DNA of 64,000 bases from Thermogemmatispora sp042408965 (GTDB lineage: Bacteria > Chloroflexota > Ktedonobacteria > Ktedonobacterales > Ktedonobacteraceae): positions 1 to 64,000 of the forward strand of contig JBHOQN010000005.1 in assembly GCA_042408965.1 (NCBI GenBank). Reading direction: 5' to 3'. Under the pieces are notes generated by a model, which did no database searches, was not told where the DNA came from, and worked only from the letters and a program-made list of their open reading frames with translations. Numbering within the stretch: the first letter of the stretch is position 1; each line of letters starts with the position of its first letter. Of the stretch, positions 40,521 to 49,211 are shown piece by piece. The position numbers and the translations under genes were made by a program.

Positions 40521-41687
40521 CTAGGCTGGCCTGAGCATGCCCAGGGCGTTGCTCCCGGCCTCGGTAAACCAGAGAGTGCGCTCCCCCTGCGCGGCGATGC
40601 CGAAGGGAAAACTGGCAGGCGTGGGCAGTGGGTAGTAGAGAAAACGTCCAGCGGTCGTGTCAAGGCGTGCGATGGCGTTAGCGGCGGCGACAGTCACCCA
40701 GATAGCGCCGCTGGCGGTCGTCGCCAGGCCGTAGAGACCGTTGGTGGCGCCGCTGCTCGTGGGAGCATAGTAGGAGCTGAAGCGCTGCGTCCGGGGATCG
40801 AAGCACAGCAGGAGGTTGCGTGCGAAGGTGGTGATCCAGATCTGCCCTTGCGGAGCGATGGCGATCTCCATCGGCTCTGCCTGGAGATCGGGCAGCGCGA
40901 AGGTGGTGATCTGGCCTGTGTAGGGATTCAGGCGACCGATGCGATTCTGGCTGGATTCGCTGAACCAGACGTTGTTCTGCTGGTCGATGGCGATGCCATA
41001 GGGATTGAGTTGCTGCACGCTCTGGTGTGCTGCGAGCGGAAACTGCTGTAGGTCTCCGCTGGAGGGATTGAGCCGACCGAGAGCATCGGCATTCATTTCC
41101 GTAAACCAGACCATCCCCTGACGGTCGATGGCCAGATCGTTGGGGGCCACTGGCAGAGTCTCCCTGCCGCCAGCGGCGGTCGCTGTGGGCAGCGTGACCC
41201 GGGGCAGTGAATAGATACGGAACTGCCCGCTCTGGGGCAGATAGTGACCGATGTAATTGGCGTACTGCTCAGCGAACCAGATGCTGCCATCGGAGGCAGC
41301 GAGCAGACCCATCATGCCGCCCCGGCCATGGGGGGGAACGATGCGTTGGAACGTGCTGCTGCCTGGATCGAAGCGTGCAATGTAGTCGCTCCCCATGACG
41401 CCAAACCAGATGGCTCCCTGGCGATCAATGGCAGGTCGCATGAGCATTTCACCCCTGACGCCCCGGGCCAGCGGATATTCGCGGATCTTCCCACGCTGAA
41501 TGATGGCAGGAGTCATTCCGTGATGGTTGATCAGCGTCGTCTCCGTGTTCTGATTGCCAGGAGACGACCCTGGCGAGAGGTCTGTGCAGGCGGTCAGAAG
41601 GAGGACGAGCAGCAGACTGATCAGGATGCCTGGTGATAGTGCTCGCTTCTGCCGGAGAGACTGCTTAGCTGAGGGCCTTTGCCGCAT
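40521..41687 (-). CDS. Lipoprotein with Vgb-like (streptogramin lyase fold) beta-propeller
   Basis: A 388-residue lipoprotein. The N-terminal membrane segment ends in the lipobox LLTAC. Then come six or seven propeller blades with the repeating pattern IAIDxQxxVWFTE...IGRLNP (for example GIAIDQQNNVWFSESSQNRI and DLAIDRQGMVWFTEMNADAL). It resembles virginiamycin B lyase and related propellers, but the catalytic His-Glu-His set of true Vgb cannot be seen. Antibiotic lyase activity should therefore not be assumed. Its ATG overlaps the end of mtaB by 23 bases. Confidence 0.82.
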   Translation of the reverse strand: MRQRPSAKQSLRQKRALSPGILISLLLVLLLTACTDLSPGSSPGNQNTETTLINHHGMTPAIIQRGKIREYPLARGVRGEMLMRPAIDRQGAIWFGVMGSDYIARFDPGSSTFQRIVPPHGRGGMMGLLAASDGSIWFAEQYANYIGHYLPQSGQFRIYSLPRVTLPTATAAGGRETLPVAPNDLAIDRQGMVWFTEMNADALGRLNPSSGDLQQFPLAAHQSVQQLNPYGIAIDQQNNVWFSESSQNRIGRLNPYTGQITTFALPDLQAEPMEIAIAPQGQIWITTFARNLLLCFDPRTQRFSSYYAPTSSGATNGLYGLATTASGAIWVTVAAANAIARLDTTAGRFLYYPLPTPASFPFGIAAQGERTLWFTEAGSNALGMLRPA

Positions 41688-43206
41688 GTGATCGCTCACT
41701 TGAGGCTCCTGCAGATCCGCGCTGCTCCATGACCCTGACGCATGTGCCTCGCAAGCCGTCGTCACTCAAGGTCTCCAGGCGAACGGACACGAAGGTGTTC
41801 TGCCACGTACCAGTGGCGGCCTCGGGCAGATCCGTGACTTCCACCCGCAGGTAATTATCGGTCAGGCCTTCCCAGAGGCCCTGCTTCATCTGCTCCAGCA
41901 ATACCGTCATGGTCTGACCGAGAAAGCGACGGCGGAAGGTGCGCGACATCTCCTCGGCGAGGGCCAGCAGCAGCTCGCTGCGAGCCTTTTTGACCTCCTC
42001 TTTGATCTGGTCAGGCATGCGTGCGGCCGGTGTTCCCTGGCGTGGCGAGAAGCGGAAGACATGGCAGCGAGCGAACTGTAGCTCCTGGGCCAGACGGCAG
42101 GTCTCTGCGAAATCGGCCTCGCTTTCGCCGGGAAAGCCGGTGATCAGATCAGTGGTGATGGCGATGTCGGGAATGAGCCGGCGCGCAGTGGTCACGATGG
42201 TGCGGTAGCGCTCGCTGGTGTAGCGCCGAGCCATGCGACGCAAAATGAGGTCGGAGCCGCTCTGCAGGGGGAGATGCAGATGACGGCAGAGGCGAGGATT
42301 CTCCCACAGCTCCAGCCATTCCAGACGGAAGTCCTCTGGCTCCAGCGAGGAGACGCGAATACGGGCAATCTCCGTCTCGCGCAACAGGGCGGCGATGAGA
42401 TCCCCCAGATCGCGCTCTGGCTCGTCGTGGGGATGGTAGTCGCCCAGGTGAACGCCGGTCAGAACGACCTCCTGGAAGCCCGCGCGTACCTTGCGTTGAA
42501 CATGCTCAACGATAGAGGCAATGCTGCGACTGCGCGATCCACCACGTACGTAGGGAACGATGCAGTAGGTGCAGCGGTTATCGCAGCCGTCCTGGACCTT
42601 CATCTGCACGCGCGTGCGCGAATGGGGAGAACGCCCAGGACTCTGCGCGCTGAGGAGGGATGCCGGTGGTCCTGGATTGTCAGGCTCTGGCTCCTCCGTG
42701 AGCGCCTGGTCACTACCGATGTGCAGGCGAGCGTGCGCATCGAGTGGGAGCATGGGCAGGGTCTGCCCCCGCCCTCGCCCCTGGGAGGGATATCCTGGAA
42801 CCAGGGGCGCTGCTGGCGTCTCGCCGCGCTGCTCTCGAATGGCCTGCCAGCGCTCCCTGATAGCCGCGACCAGCGACGTTTTCCCGCTGTTACCGACCAC
42901 CAGATCGACGCCGGGGATGGCAGCAATGGCCTGAGGGTTGGCCTCGGCGTAGCAACCGGTGACGACCAGCAGGGCATCGGGGCGCCGTCGCTGGGCCTGG
43001 TGAATGAGGGCCCGCGAGCTGCGATCGCCCAGATGCGTAACGGTACAGGTGTTCACAATATAGATGTCGGCCGCTTCATTGAAGTCCTGCTGGACATAGC
43101 CGGCGGCCTGCATCTGCTCACTGATGGCCTCGCTGTCGGCTTGATTCACCTTGCAGCCCAGGGTGGCGATGGCGAAGGTTGTTGGTACGTACTCTGAATG
43201 ACTCAT
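41665..43206 (-). CDS. mtaB: tRNA N6-threonylcarbamoyladenosine methylthiotransferase (MtaB-like)
   Basis: A 513-residue radical-SAM methylthiotransferase. The N-terminal UPF0004 domain carries three cluster-binding Cys (TLGCKVNQ, NTCTVTHLGDRSS, VTGCYAE). The radical SAM domain has CDNRCTYC, and a TRAM domain ends the protein (FRRRFLGQTMTVLLEQ onward). TLGCKVNQADSE is typical of MtaB, which forms ms2t6A37 in tRNA, rather than MiaB or RimO. A hydrophilic insert of about 65 residues (near 145-210) between the domains is unusually long. ATG at 43206 places the start right before the fold. Confidence 0.88.
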   Translation of the reverse strand: MSHSEYVPTTFAIATLGCKVNQADSEAISEQMQAAGYVQQDFNEAADIYIVNTCTVTHLGDRSSRALIHQAQRRRPDALLVVTGCYAEANPQAIAAIPGVDLVVGNSGKTSLVAAIRERWQAIREQRGETPAAPLVPGYPSQGRGRGQTLPMLPLDAHARLHIGSDQALTEEPEPDNPGPPASLLSAQSPGRSPHSRTRVQMKVQDGCDNRCTYCIVPYVRGGSRSRSIASIVEHVQRKVRAGFQEVVLTGVHLGDYHPHDEPERDLGDLIAALLRETEIARIRVSSLEPEDFRLEWLELWENPRLCRHLHLPLQSGSDLILRRMARRYTSERYRTIVTTARRLIPDIAITTDLITGFPGESEADFAETCRLAQELQFARCHVFRFSPRQGTPAARMPDQIKEEVKKARSELLLALAEEMSRTFRRRFLGQTMTVLLEQMKQGLWEGLTDNYLRVEVTDLPEAATGTWQNTFVSVRLETLSDDGLRGTCVRVMEQRGSAGASSERSHAAKALS

Positions 43207-43386
43207 ACGATCCCCAGCTCTCTCCAGTGCTTCTCCCAGATTGAATGGATGCCGCAGGGTAGAAAGGCCCTGCGCTGAGGGCTTGCGCTCGGCAAGATGA
43301 TTATAGCGCATTGCTCTGCTGAGGGCAAACGCCGGGGTCGACGTCGCTGATGGGCTGTCCTGGGACGGCCGCTCTGGCGCCATGCT

Positions 43387-44133
43387 CTACGTTGGGGGGT
43401 CCTGGTGCAGGCTCGCCTGGGTTGCCAGGGTCTCTGGGGAGACAGCAGGTGACTGGAGCGGCTGTGAGGCGGCAGCGGACGCGGCTGGCGCCTGGAGCAC
43501 CGTAGGGATAGAGGGCGCAGCAGCGGTGGGCCTGGCCGCTCGATCGTCTGGGCAGCCGTAGATGGCAGCGCTCCGGTAGATCGATGGCTCAAGGACAAGG
43601 TTGCGCTGAATCAGGGGCAGAACGAAGAGAACGTTCCCCAGACCGAAGAGCGTGCCCGTGATGATGCGCAGCTCGGGCGTGCTCTCGCGCAGGCCGAACA
43701 TCTGGGTGAAGCCATCAACCGCGATGGGCAGAGCTGTCAGCAGCCAGAGCCACCAGGGGATGCCGCGCAGGCGCCGGTGGCTCTGGACGAAGACCAGTGA
43801 ACCGAGGAACATCGATGTATAGATCGAGAAGTTGCGCTCGCAGAGTCCCAGAGGATGGCCGAAGATATAAAAGGAATGCGAAGGGATTTGTGCACAGATG
43901 AGATGCAAAGAGAAGTAGATCGGACGTGCAATCTGATCGAGGCCCAGGTAGAACAGGAAGGGCACACTGAGCGCGAGGAAGACCACGGTGCCCAGCAGGG
44001 CCGTCAGCCCGTGGGCCCAGTAGAGCAAGAGCGCGTCGCCCAGACGAACGGCAAAGCGGCTCAAAAAAGCGCTGAAGCCTGCTCTGTGGTCCTGGGAGCC
44101 GTACAGACGAGTTGTTCCCTGATGAAGTGCCAT
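43387..44133 (-). CDS. DUF2085 membrane protein
   Basis: A 248-residue membrane protein with about five hydrophobic segments. The DUF2085 signature is visible: CAQIPSHSFYIFGHPLGLCERN followed by FSIYTSMFLG, with two Cys and conserved His/Arg. The C-terminal 60 residues are Ala/Pro-rich and probably disordered. Function is unknown for the family. It begins 20 bases after the glutaredoxin-like gene, so the two are co-transcribed; the Cys pair and the redox neighbour hint at thiol chemistry (inference). Confidence 0.82.
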   Translation of the reverse strand: MALHQGTTRLYGSQDHRAGFSAFLSRFAVRLGDALLLYWAHGLTALLGTVVFLALSVPFLFYLGLDQIARPIYFSLHLICAQIPSHSFYIFGHPLGLCERNFSIYTSMFLGSLVFVQSHRRLRGIPWWLWLLTALPIAVDGFTQMFGLRESTPELRIITGTLFGLGNVLFVLPLIQRNLVLEPSIYRSAAIYGCPDDRAARPTAAAPSIPTVLQAPAASAAASQPLQSPAVSPETLATQASLHQDPPT

Positions 44134-44153
44134 CGTCCTGATCCTCTCAATGT

Positions 44154-44417
44154 TCAGGGCAGGTTAAAGGCCCTGGCCAGCTCGCGAAACTCGATGCGGC
44201 CTTCGAGCTGCGTCCGCTGATCAATAATAATCACCGGTATACGGTAACGATACGTTTCAAAGATCTCAGGGTTACTACGAATGTCAATCTCAGTCAGTTC
44301 AAAATTGACCTCGGCAGCGATGTCTTCCAGCATATCGCGTGCCTCGTCGCAGAGGTGACAGCCAAACTTGGTGTAGAACGTCACCCGCGGCACTGGTGCT
44401 TTCTTCTCCCGGCTCAC
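44154..44417 (-). CDS. Glutaredoxin-like protein (DUF836 type)
   Basis: An 87-residue thioredoxin-fold protein with the motif KFGCHLCDEA (CxxC) near residues 19-25 and cis-Pro in YRIPVIIID. It matches the small glutaredoxin-like family often located near membrane proteins. Likely role: thiol-disulfide exchange or redox relay in the cytoplasm. The start is GTG at 44417; there is no internal ATG before the fold. A good promoter lies just upstream. Confidence 0.85.
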   Translation of the reverse strand: MSREKKAPVPRVTFYTKFGCHLCDEARDMLEDIAAEVNFELTEIDIRSNPEIFETYRYRIPVIIIDQRTQLEGRIEFRELARAFNLP

Positions 44418-44798
44418 ACCTGTTGCTCCGCTCTAACCTCTGGTCTCGATCTCTGACTAATGATAGCATGTGGCCTGCTCAGTGGCAAGAATCTCTCCCT
44501 GGGGAGCGACACTGGATGGCTGATGGAAAGCGCGGAACAGGTCTGGCCAGGTTGCATTGGGCGCGCAGAGACTCTGTGCGAGATGCCGCTGATACACAAG
44601 AAACCCGTTGATCTTCTCTGGCCGTCCACCCTGAACGTGTGATAGAATGGGCAGAGAGCGGAGGGGTGTCTGTTGGAAGTGCAGGATACTGAACTGACAG
44701 GTGGGGGAGTGTTGTGCTGTACAGGAGTGCGGCGGCGCAGGTGCCTTGCCCTTACCAGCCCTGGGTCGTACCGCTCGCTGATTGGGAGGTCATCAGGC
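44418..44798. promoter_or_regulatory. Divergent promoter region: glutaredoxin operon and RNB nuclease
   Basis: Minus strand: TTGCCA (44488-44483), 17-base spacer, TATCAT (44465-44460), a good promoter for the glutaredoxin-DUF2085-mtaB unit. Plus strand: extended -10 TGATAGAAT ending at 44648, with no clear -35, about 150 bases before the RNB gene. An in-frame 5' extension of the RNB gene from 44673 has no similarity to the family and is not used. No other gene is seen. Confidence 0.55.
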
Positions 44799-47075
44799 AT
44801 GACGGCTGAGACATTTGAGAGAGGGGGCTGGAAGTTTTCGGAGGCTGCCCAGGCCGAAGCAGCCGAGATCGCGGGACGTCTTGGGGCGCTGGTCGCGGAG
44901 CGGCCGCTGGTGAGAGGTCTGACGATCGATGGGCCTGCGTCGTTAGATCTGGACGATGCCCTCTGGTTGGAGAGCCTGCCCGCGGGAGGTTATCGGCTGG
45001 ATATCAGTATCGCCGACGTGGCCTCATGCGTCATGCCACAGCTCACGCCGAATCTCGATCGCGAGGTGCTGGAGCGCGCCTTCACACGCTATCATCCTGG
45101 CCGTACCACTCCCATGCTTCCGGCCGTCCTCGGCGAAGATCAACTCAGTCTTCGCGAGGGCCAGGTCCGGCCAGCCGTCACCATCTCTCTGCCGTTTGAT
45201 ACCAACCATGTGCCGGGCGAGCCGACGATTCGTCGGACGCGCCTGATCAGCGCCAGTCGTCTCACCTATGCCCAGGCCGACGAGATGATCGCCGCGGGGA
45301 ACCATCCCCTGGCCTCCATGTTGCAGAGCATCTATCAGCTGGCCCAGCATCTCTTCCAGCTGCGTCGCGCCAGGGGCGCGCTGGCTGTCTATGATCCTCG
45401 TCAGGGGTGGGCCACCAATGAGGAAGGTCTGCTGATCAGACTGACCCGTGAGCAGTGCCATCACTCGTATCTGCTGGTTCAGGAGTGTATGATCCTGGCC
45501 AATCAGGTCTGTGCCCACTATCTGGCCCGGCTTGGTATTCCGGCGCTCTACCGCAACCATGGAGCCAGGGCCATTGCGCCTTCCAGTGAGGTGTTGAGGC
45601 AGAGCCTGGAGACGGCTCTACTGCGTCCTGATCACGTCAATCCGGAGCGGATCAGCGCCACCATTCATCTGGCCCTCGAACGGGCGGTCTATGCGCCTAC
45701 CCTGAGCGGTCATTTCGGCCTGCAGCTTCCCGCCTATCTGCACATAACCTCACCGTTGCGGCGTTATGCCGATCTGGTCAATCAGCGTATCCTGCTAGCG
45801 GTGCTCGCTGGAGAGCCTGCCGTGCACGGGCGCGAGGATCTCGAGAGCATTGCCGCGCATGTGAACGCGGTAGAACGCAACCTGAAGGAGGAGCGACCAG
45901 CCTATTTTCTGGCGACTTATGAGCGGCAGCTCCGTCAGCAGGTTGAGGAGGCTCTGCGTGTGGGAGCCGATTCGCCGCGGCCGTTGGGCCATCTGGATGC
46001 CCGCCATTTTCACAGCCTGCTGCGTATGAGCGCTCAGTCTCAGACGCTGCATCCCGCCGTGGAGGCGGAGATTCTTGCGCGGCTGGGGGAAGCTGCGCTC
46101 CAGCCGCATGATCTTTTCACGCTGCTCTTTCGTTTCGCGACGCAGGGCCCGAACTGGGAGCGCGTGAAGCGCGCCGCGCTGCGCTATCTGCAGCGCGAGC
46201 CACAGCATGCTATGAGCGTGCTGGCGATGGGCCAGCAGACGCTGGGCTGGGAGGCACCGACCTGTCACACCATACTCCAGGTAGTCTCACAGAACCGGCG
46301 CTTTGAGGCCCAGGCCTCCGTGAAAGTCGACGGGCGCCTCTACACCTCAGGTCTCCACTGCGCGGCGCGCAAAGAGCGTGCGCGTCAGCAGGCCTGCGCC
46401 GAGCTGCTCGTTCTGATCAGTGGCCTTGACCTGGAGGTCGACCCCGCTGAGAAAGTAGAGTCTCGCCCGGCCGCCCTGCCTCGGTCGGCAGAGCCGGACG
46501 ACGCTGATCAAGAGGACTCAATCGGGCAGTCCCTGCGTTCGTCGTCGCTGGCCCTGACCAGTGTGGATAACTACAAAGGCGCTCTCCAGGAGCTGGCTCA
46601 GGCCCATCACTGGGCCTTACCCCGCTACACGGAGTGCCGGCGCAACGGACCGCCCCACGCTCCTCTCTTTACCGTCGAGTGTCAACTGGTGGCTGAGGGT
46701 GTGAGTTACACAGCGCACGGCGAGGGAGGGACACGCGGCCGTGCCGAACAGGAGGCAGCCCGAAACATGCTCCATCTACTTCCTTTCTCCGTGCAGCAGC
46801 AGTTGCGTGCCGCAGCAGAGCATGAGGCCCTGCGCATCCTGAACGAGATGGTCCAGCGCGGGGAATTGCGCGATGTGGTATATACGCACGAAGCTGCTGG
46901 CCCTGCGCATGCGCCGCTCTTTAGCTGTGTGTGTACAGTGACGCTCCCTTCGGGACATATGGTCAGGAGGAGCGCTCAAGGAACCACGCGCAAAGGAGCC
47001 ACGCGGGCGGCAGCCATCGAGGTGCTCAGAAGCCTGCTCACCCCGGTGGATGAGCAAGGCTCTGAGCTGCGTTGA
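44799..47075 (+). CDS. RNB (RNase II/R) exoribonuclease fused to three dsRNA-binding domains
   Basis: A 758-residue protein. The RNB catalytic domain begins at the N-terminus, with no cold-shock domains. Catalytic acids D44, D50, D52 and D53 (IDGPASLDLDDAL) keep the spacing of E. coli RNase II D201/D207/D209/D210. HITSPLRRYADLVNQR holds the conserved RNB Arg. There is no S1 domain. Instead the C-terminus has three dsRBD-like units: about 481-550, 588-665 (PRYTECRRNGPPHAPLF, GTRGRAEQEAARNML) and 674-750 (YTHEAAGPAHAPLF, GTTRKGATRAAAIEVL). The second and third are good matches to the consensus; the first is weaker. It probably degrades structured RNA 3' to 5'. ATG at 44799 follows GGGAGG. Confidence 0.87.
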   Translation: MTAETFERGGWKFSEAAQAEAAEIAGRLGALVAERPLVRGLTIDGPASLDLDDALWLESLPAGGYRLDISIADVASCVMPQLTPNLDREVLERAFTRYHPGRTTPMLPAVLGEDQLSLREGQVRPAVTISLPFDTNHVPGEPTIRRTRLISASRLTYAQADEMIAAGNHPLASMLQSIYQLAQHLFQLRRARGALAVYDPRQGWATNEEGLLIRLTREQCHHSYLLVQECMILANQVCAHYLARLGIPALYRNHGARAIAPSSEVLRQSLETALLRPDHVNPERISATIHLALERAVYAPTLSGHFGLQLPAYLHITSPLRRYADLVNQRILLAVLAGEPAVHGREDLESIAAHVNAVERNLKEERPAYFLATYERQLRQQVEEALRVGADSPRPLGHLDARHFHSLLRMSAQSQTLHPAVEAEILARLGEAALQPHDLFTLLFRFATQGPNWERVKRAALRYLQREPQHAMSVLAMGQQTLGWEAPTCHTILQVVSQNRRFEAQASVKVDGRLYTSGLHCAARKERARQQACAELLVLISGLDLEVDPAEKVESRPAALPRSAEPDDADQEDSIGQSLRSSSLALTSVDNYKGALQELAQAHHWALPRYTECRRNGPPHAPLFTVECQLVAEGVSYTAHGEGGTRGRAEQEAARNMLHLLPFSVQQQLRAAAEHEALRILNEMVQRGELRDVVYTHEAAGPAHAPLFSCVCTVTLPSGHMVRRSAQGTTRKGATRAAAIEVLRSLLTPVDEQGSELR

Positions 47076-47108
47076 GCGTGTCCACGGAAGAGAGAACAGG
47101 TTGGGAGC

Positions 47109-47633
47109 TCACTCTGAGAGCAGTGTGGCCTGGAGCGGAATCGCCTTCTCGATCGTCTGACCGACCGGTGAGGTGCTCAACACATGGCGGTGGATCTCCT
47201 CCAGTGCCTCTTGAGGAGCGTCGGCTTTCAGGTGCACCTTCACGTTGATGCCTGAGTAGCCGGCGTGTCCTTCATGTAATCCCAGGAAGACCGGAAGATC
47301 GATCTCTCCCTCCAGCTCGACGCGCAGCTCCTTTATCTCAATGCCACGCAACGAGGCGTTCGCCGTGTAGCCGATCGCCAGGCAGCTTCCCAGGGCACCC
47401 AGTAGCTGCTCGACCGGGTTGGGGGCCGTATTAGTGCCACCCAGGGCCAGTGGCTCATCGGCGTAGCTGACAGGGAGATCGCGGATGTGGATCGCGTTGA
47501 GGAAGCCGCCCTGCCAGACCACCTGTGCTCTCCAGTGGGTAGCGCCCTCCGCCGGATTACTCAGCAGCTTCTCACGCAGGGCAGCAATGGCTGTGGTATC
47601 GACTCCGTTGACCGTGATTGACGACGTACTCAC
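47109..47633 (-). CDS. OsmC family protein
   Basis: A 174-residue OsmC/Ohr-fold protein. The family's second-half motif is seen in PNPVEQLLGALGSCLAIGY, with a Cys in the position of a catalytic cysteine. Members reduce organic hydroperoxides or have related thiol roles. A GTG start at 47633 is backed by AGGAGG with five-base spacing. The upstream region has a consensus promoter and a GTTGATCAAC dyad in the leader, suggesting repression by a dimeric (MarR-like) regulator. Confidence 0.86.
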   Translation of the reverse strand: MSTSSITVNGVDTTAIAALREKLLSNPAEGATHWRAQVVWQGGFLNAIHIRDLPVSYADEPLALGGTNTAPNPVEQLLGALGSCLAIGYTANASLRGIEIKELRVELEGEIDLPVFLGLHEGHAGYSGINVKVHLKADAPQEALEEIHRHVLSTSPVGQTIEKAIPLQATLLSE

Positions 47634-47655
47634 CAGGGCCTCCTAAATTGACTTA

Positions 47656-47711
47656 GTTGATCAACAAAATATATTTATAGAGAGTATAAGCGGAGCAGTG
47701 ACGGCTGTCAA
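47656..47711 (-). promoter_or_regulatory. Promoter and operator of the OsmC gene
   Basis: Minus strand: TTGACA (47711-47706), 17-base spacer, TATACT (47688-47683), predicted start near 47676. The perfect palindrome GTTGATCAAC (47656-47665) lies about 11-20 bases into the transcript, in a place suited to a repressor. Confidence 0.75.
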
Positions 47712-47736
47712 GTCCTGACGAGGCGGTCAGAAAGGG

Positions 47737-47767
47737 GCTAAGCCCCGCTTGATCAGCGGGGCTTAGC
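47737..47767 (-). terminator. Terminator of the expansin-like gene
   Basis: GCTAAGCCCCGCT (47737-47749) pairs perfectly with AGCGGGGCTTAGC (47755-47767), 13 bp with a five-base loop, about 38 bases past the stop codon of the minus-strand gene. On that strand CCTTTCTG follows. Confidence 0.75.
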
Positions 47768-47804
47768 TGCGGAGCGAAAAGCGGGGCCGGTCCTGAGAAG
47801 AAAT

Positions 47805-49211
47805 CTAGCTGGTTGTGTACGGGACCTGGATATAGGGCGCCGAGCAGGAGGAGCCGCAGCTACTGGGATACGAGAACTGGTAGATGCGACCGTTATTAAT
47901 CAGCTGATTCGAGGCGTCGTAGACGCGGATCTGGTAGTTGCTGCCGCCCGGAACCGTCGGCAGGATCACGTAGTCGTCGCCCATATCGGCGTCCATGGTG
48001 GCCCGCACCCAGGTGCCGTTGTGGTAGTAGTCAACGCCGTGAATCCCGTTAGCCAGATGGGTGATGGAGATTGCCGACCAGTAGGGGTTGGCACCCTGCA
48101 GGAAACCGATCTGGATGTCCCCCGTGTAGTTGGGGGCCGGGATGAATTGCCAACTGATCTGGCGGTTATTCCAGGCGTTGGGATACATGTTGCCTACCGG
48201 CTGGCCATTGAGCTGGAACTGGTTGAGTGCGCTCTGCACAATATCCAGGTGATAGGGATCATCGCGGCACCAGGCGTTGCCATCCTGGCAGCTATCGGCC
48301 ACGATCAGGTTGAGGGTTGCTCCCGTGTACCGGTCGTTGACCCAGCTACCGTTGCGACAGAATGGCTCATTGGGTGCGCCGTCATTGATGCCGGTGCAGT
48401 AGGCACCGATGGTCACCTGGACCCAGCGTCCGCAGTTGAGGCCATTGTCGAACATGCCAATCTTACTGGCGTTCTGCGCTGAGATAGGTCGCGGCAGGTA
48501 GGTACTGTAGTCACCGGGGGTATTTTGCACATTGAGGGCGACGAAGTACTGGGTGTCGAGGTTGGCCTGTGGAACGCCGCATCCGCCGTAGGGGCCGCCC
48601 AGGCCAGAGAACCAAGTAGCATTTCCCGTGTGCGTCCCGGTAAGTGGCAGGGGCGTTGTAGGAATCCCTGGCACACCGGGGGTCGGCGTAGCGGTAGTGC
48701 CAGCCGTTGGTGTAGGTGTTGGCGTGGTGCCAGGAGTCGCCGTTGGGCTTGGGGTCGTCCCTGGCGTGGGAGTGATGCTATTGGCGCCGTTGCAGGTGTT
48801 GCCGTTGACTGCAAAGCTGGTTGGCACGGGATTGCTGGTTGTCCAACTGCCGTTAAAGCCCGGCGCAACGGTGCTGTTAACCGCAACGCTTCCATTGTAG
48901 CTGGCGTTGGTCACTGTCACCTTCTGGCCGGACTGACTGAATACACCGTTCCAGCCCTGAGTCACAGCCTGGCCGCTGGCCGGGAAGGTGAAGGTCAGTG
49001 TCCAGCTGGTCCAGGCGGAGGGACTGGTGTTCTGGATAACGATAGTGGCTCCAAAACCTCCAGGCCACTGACTGGTCACCGAGTAGGTCACCTGGCAATA
49101 GGAAGCGGCGTAGGTGGTCTGCGAACGTAGCAGCAGACTGTTCGCCTGAAAGCCTATCACCAGGATGGTCAGGCCGATCAGGAAGAGACGCAAGCGTCCT
49201 ATACCTTTCAT
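47805..49211 (-). CDS. Secreted CBM2-linked expansin-like protein
   Basis: A 468-residue exported protein. Signal peptide (1-36), then a CBM2 module (37-145) that is about three-quarters identical to that of the GH6 cellulase, a Thr-Pro linker, and a C-terminal part (about 200-468). The first half of that part looks like a double-psi beta-barrel of the expansin/GH45 type (ATWFSGLGGPYGGCGVPQ, DNGLNCGRWVQVTIG, VADSCQDGNAWCRDDPYHLDI with the key Asp). The second half resembles the expansin C-terminal cellulose-binding domain. Bacterial expansins loosen cellulose without hydrolysis. ATG at 49211 has an AAGGAG Shine-Dalgarno site; an upstream TTG is rejected. A GH45-type hydrolase is the main alternative. 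Confidence 0.85.
   Translation of the reverse strand: MKGIGRLRLFLIGLTILVIGFQANSLLLRSQTTYAASYCQVTYSVTSQWPGGFGATIVIQNTSPSAWTSWTLTFTFPASGQAVTQGWNGVFSQSGQKVTVTNASYNGSVAVNSTVAPGFNGSWTTSNPVPTSFAVNGNTCNGANSITPTPGTTPSPTATPGTTPTPTPTAGTTATPTPGVPGIPTTPLPLTGTHTGNATWFSGLGGPYGGCGVPQANLDTQYFVALNVQNTPGDYSTYLPRPISAQNASKIGMFDNGLNCGRWVQVTIGAYCTGINDGAPNEPFCRNGSWVNDRYTGATLNLIVADSCQDGNAWCRDDPYHLDIVQSALNQFQLNGQPVGNMYPNAWNNRQISWQFIPAPNYTGDIQIGFLQGANPYWSAISITHLANGIHGVDYYHNGTWVRATMDADMGDDYVILPTVPGGSNYQIRVYDASNQLINNGRIYQFSYPSSCGSSCSAPYIQVPYTTS

Noticed and set aside
40521..41687. Antibiotic-inactivating streptogramin lyase
   Set aside because: The propeller fold matches but the catalytic His/Glu set of Vgb is not visible; it is a lipoprotein, so a resistance role is not supported.
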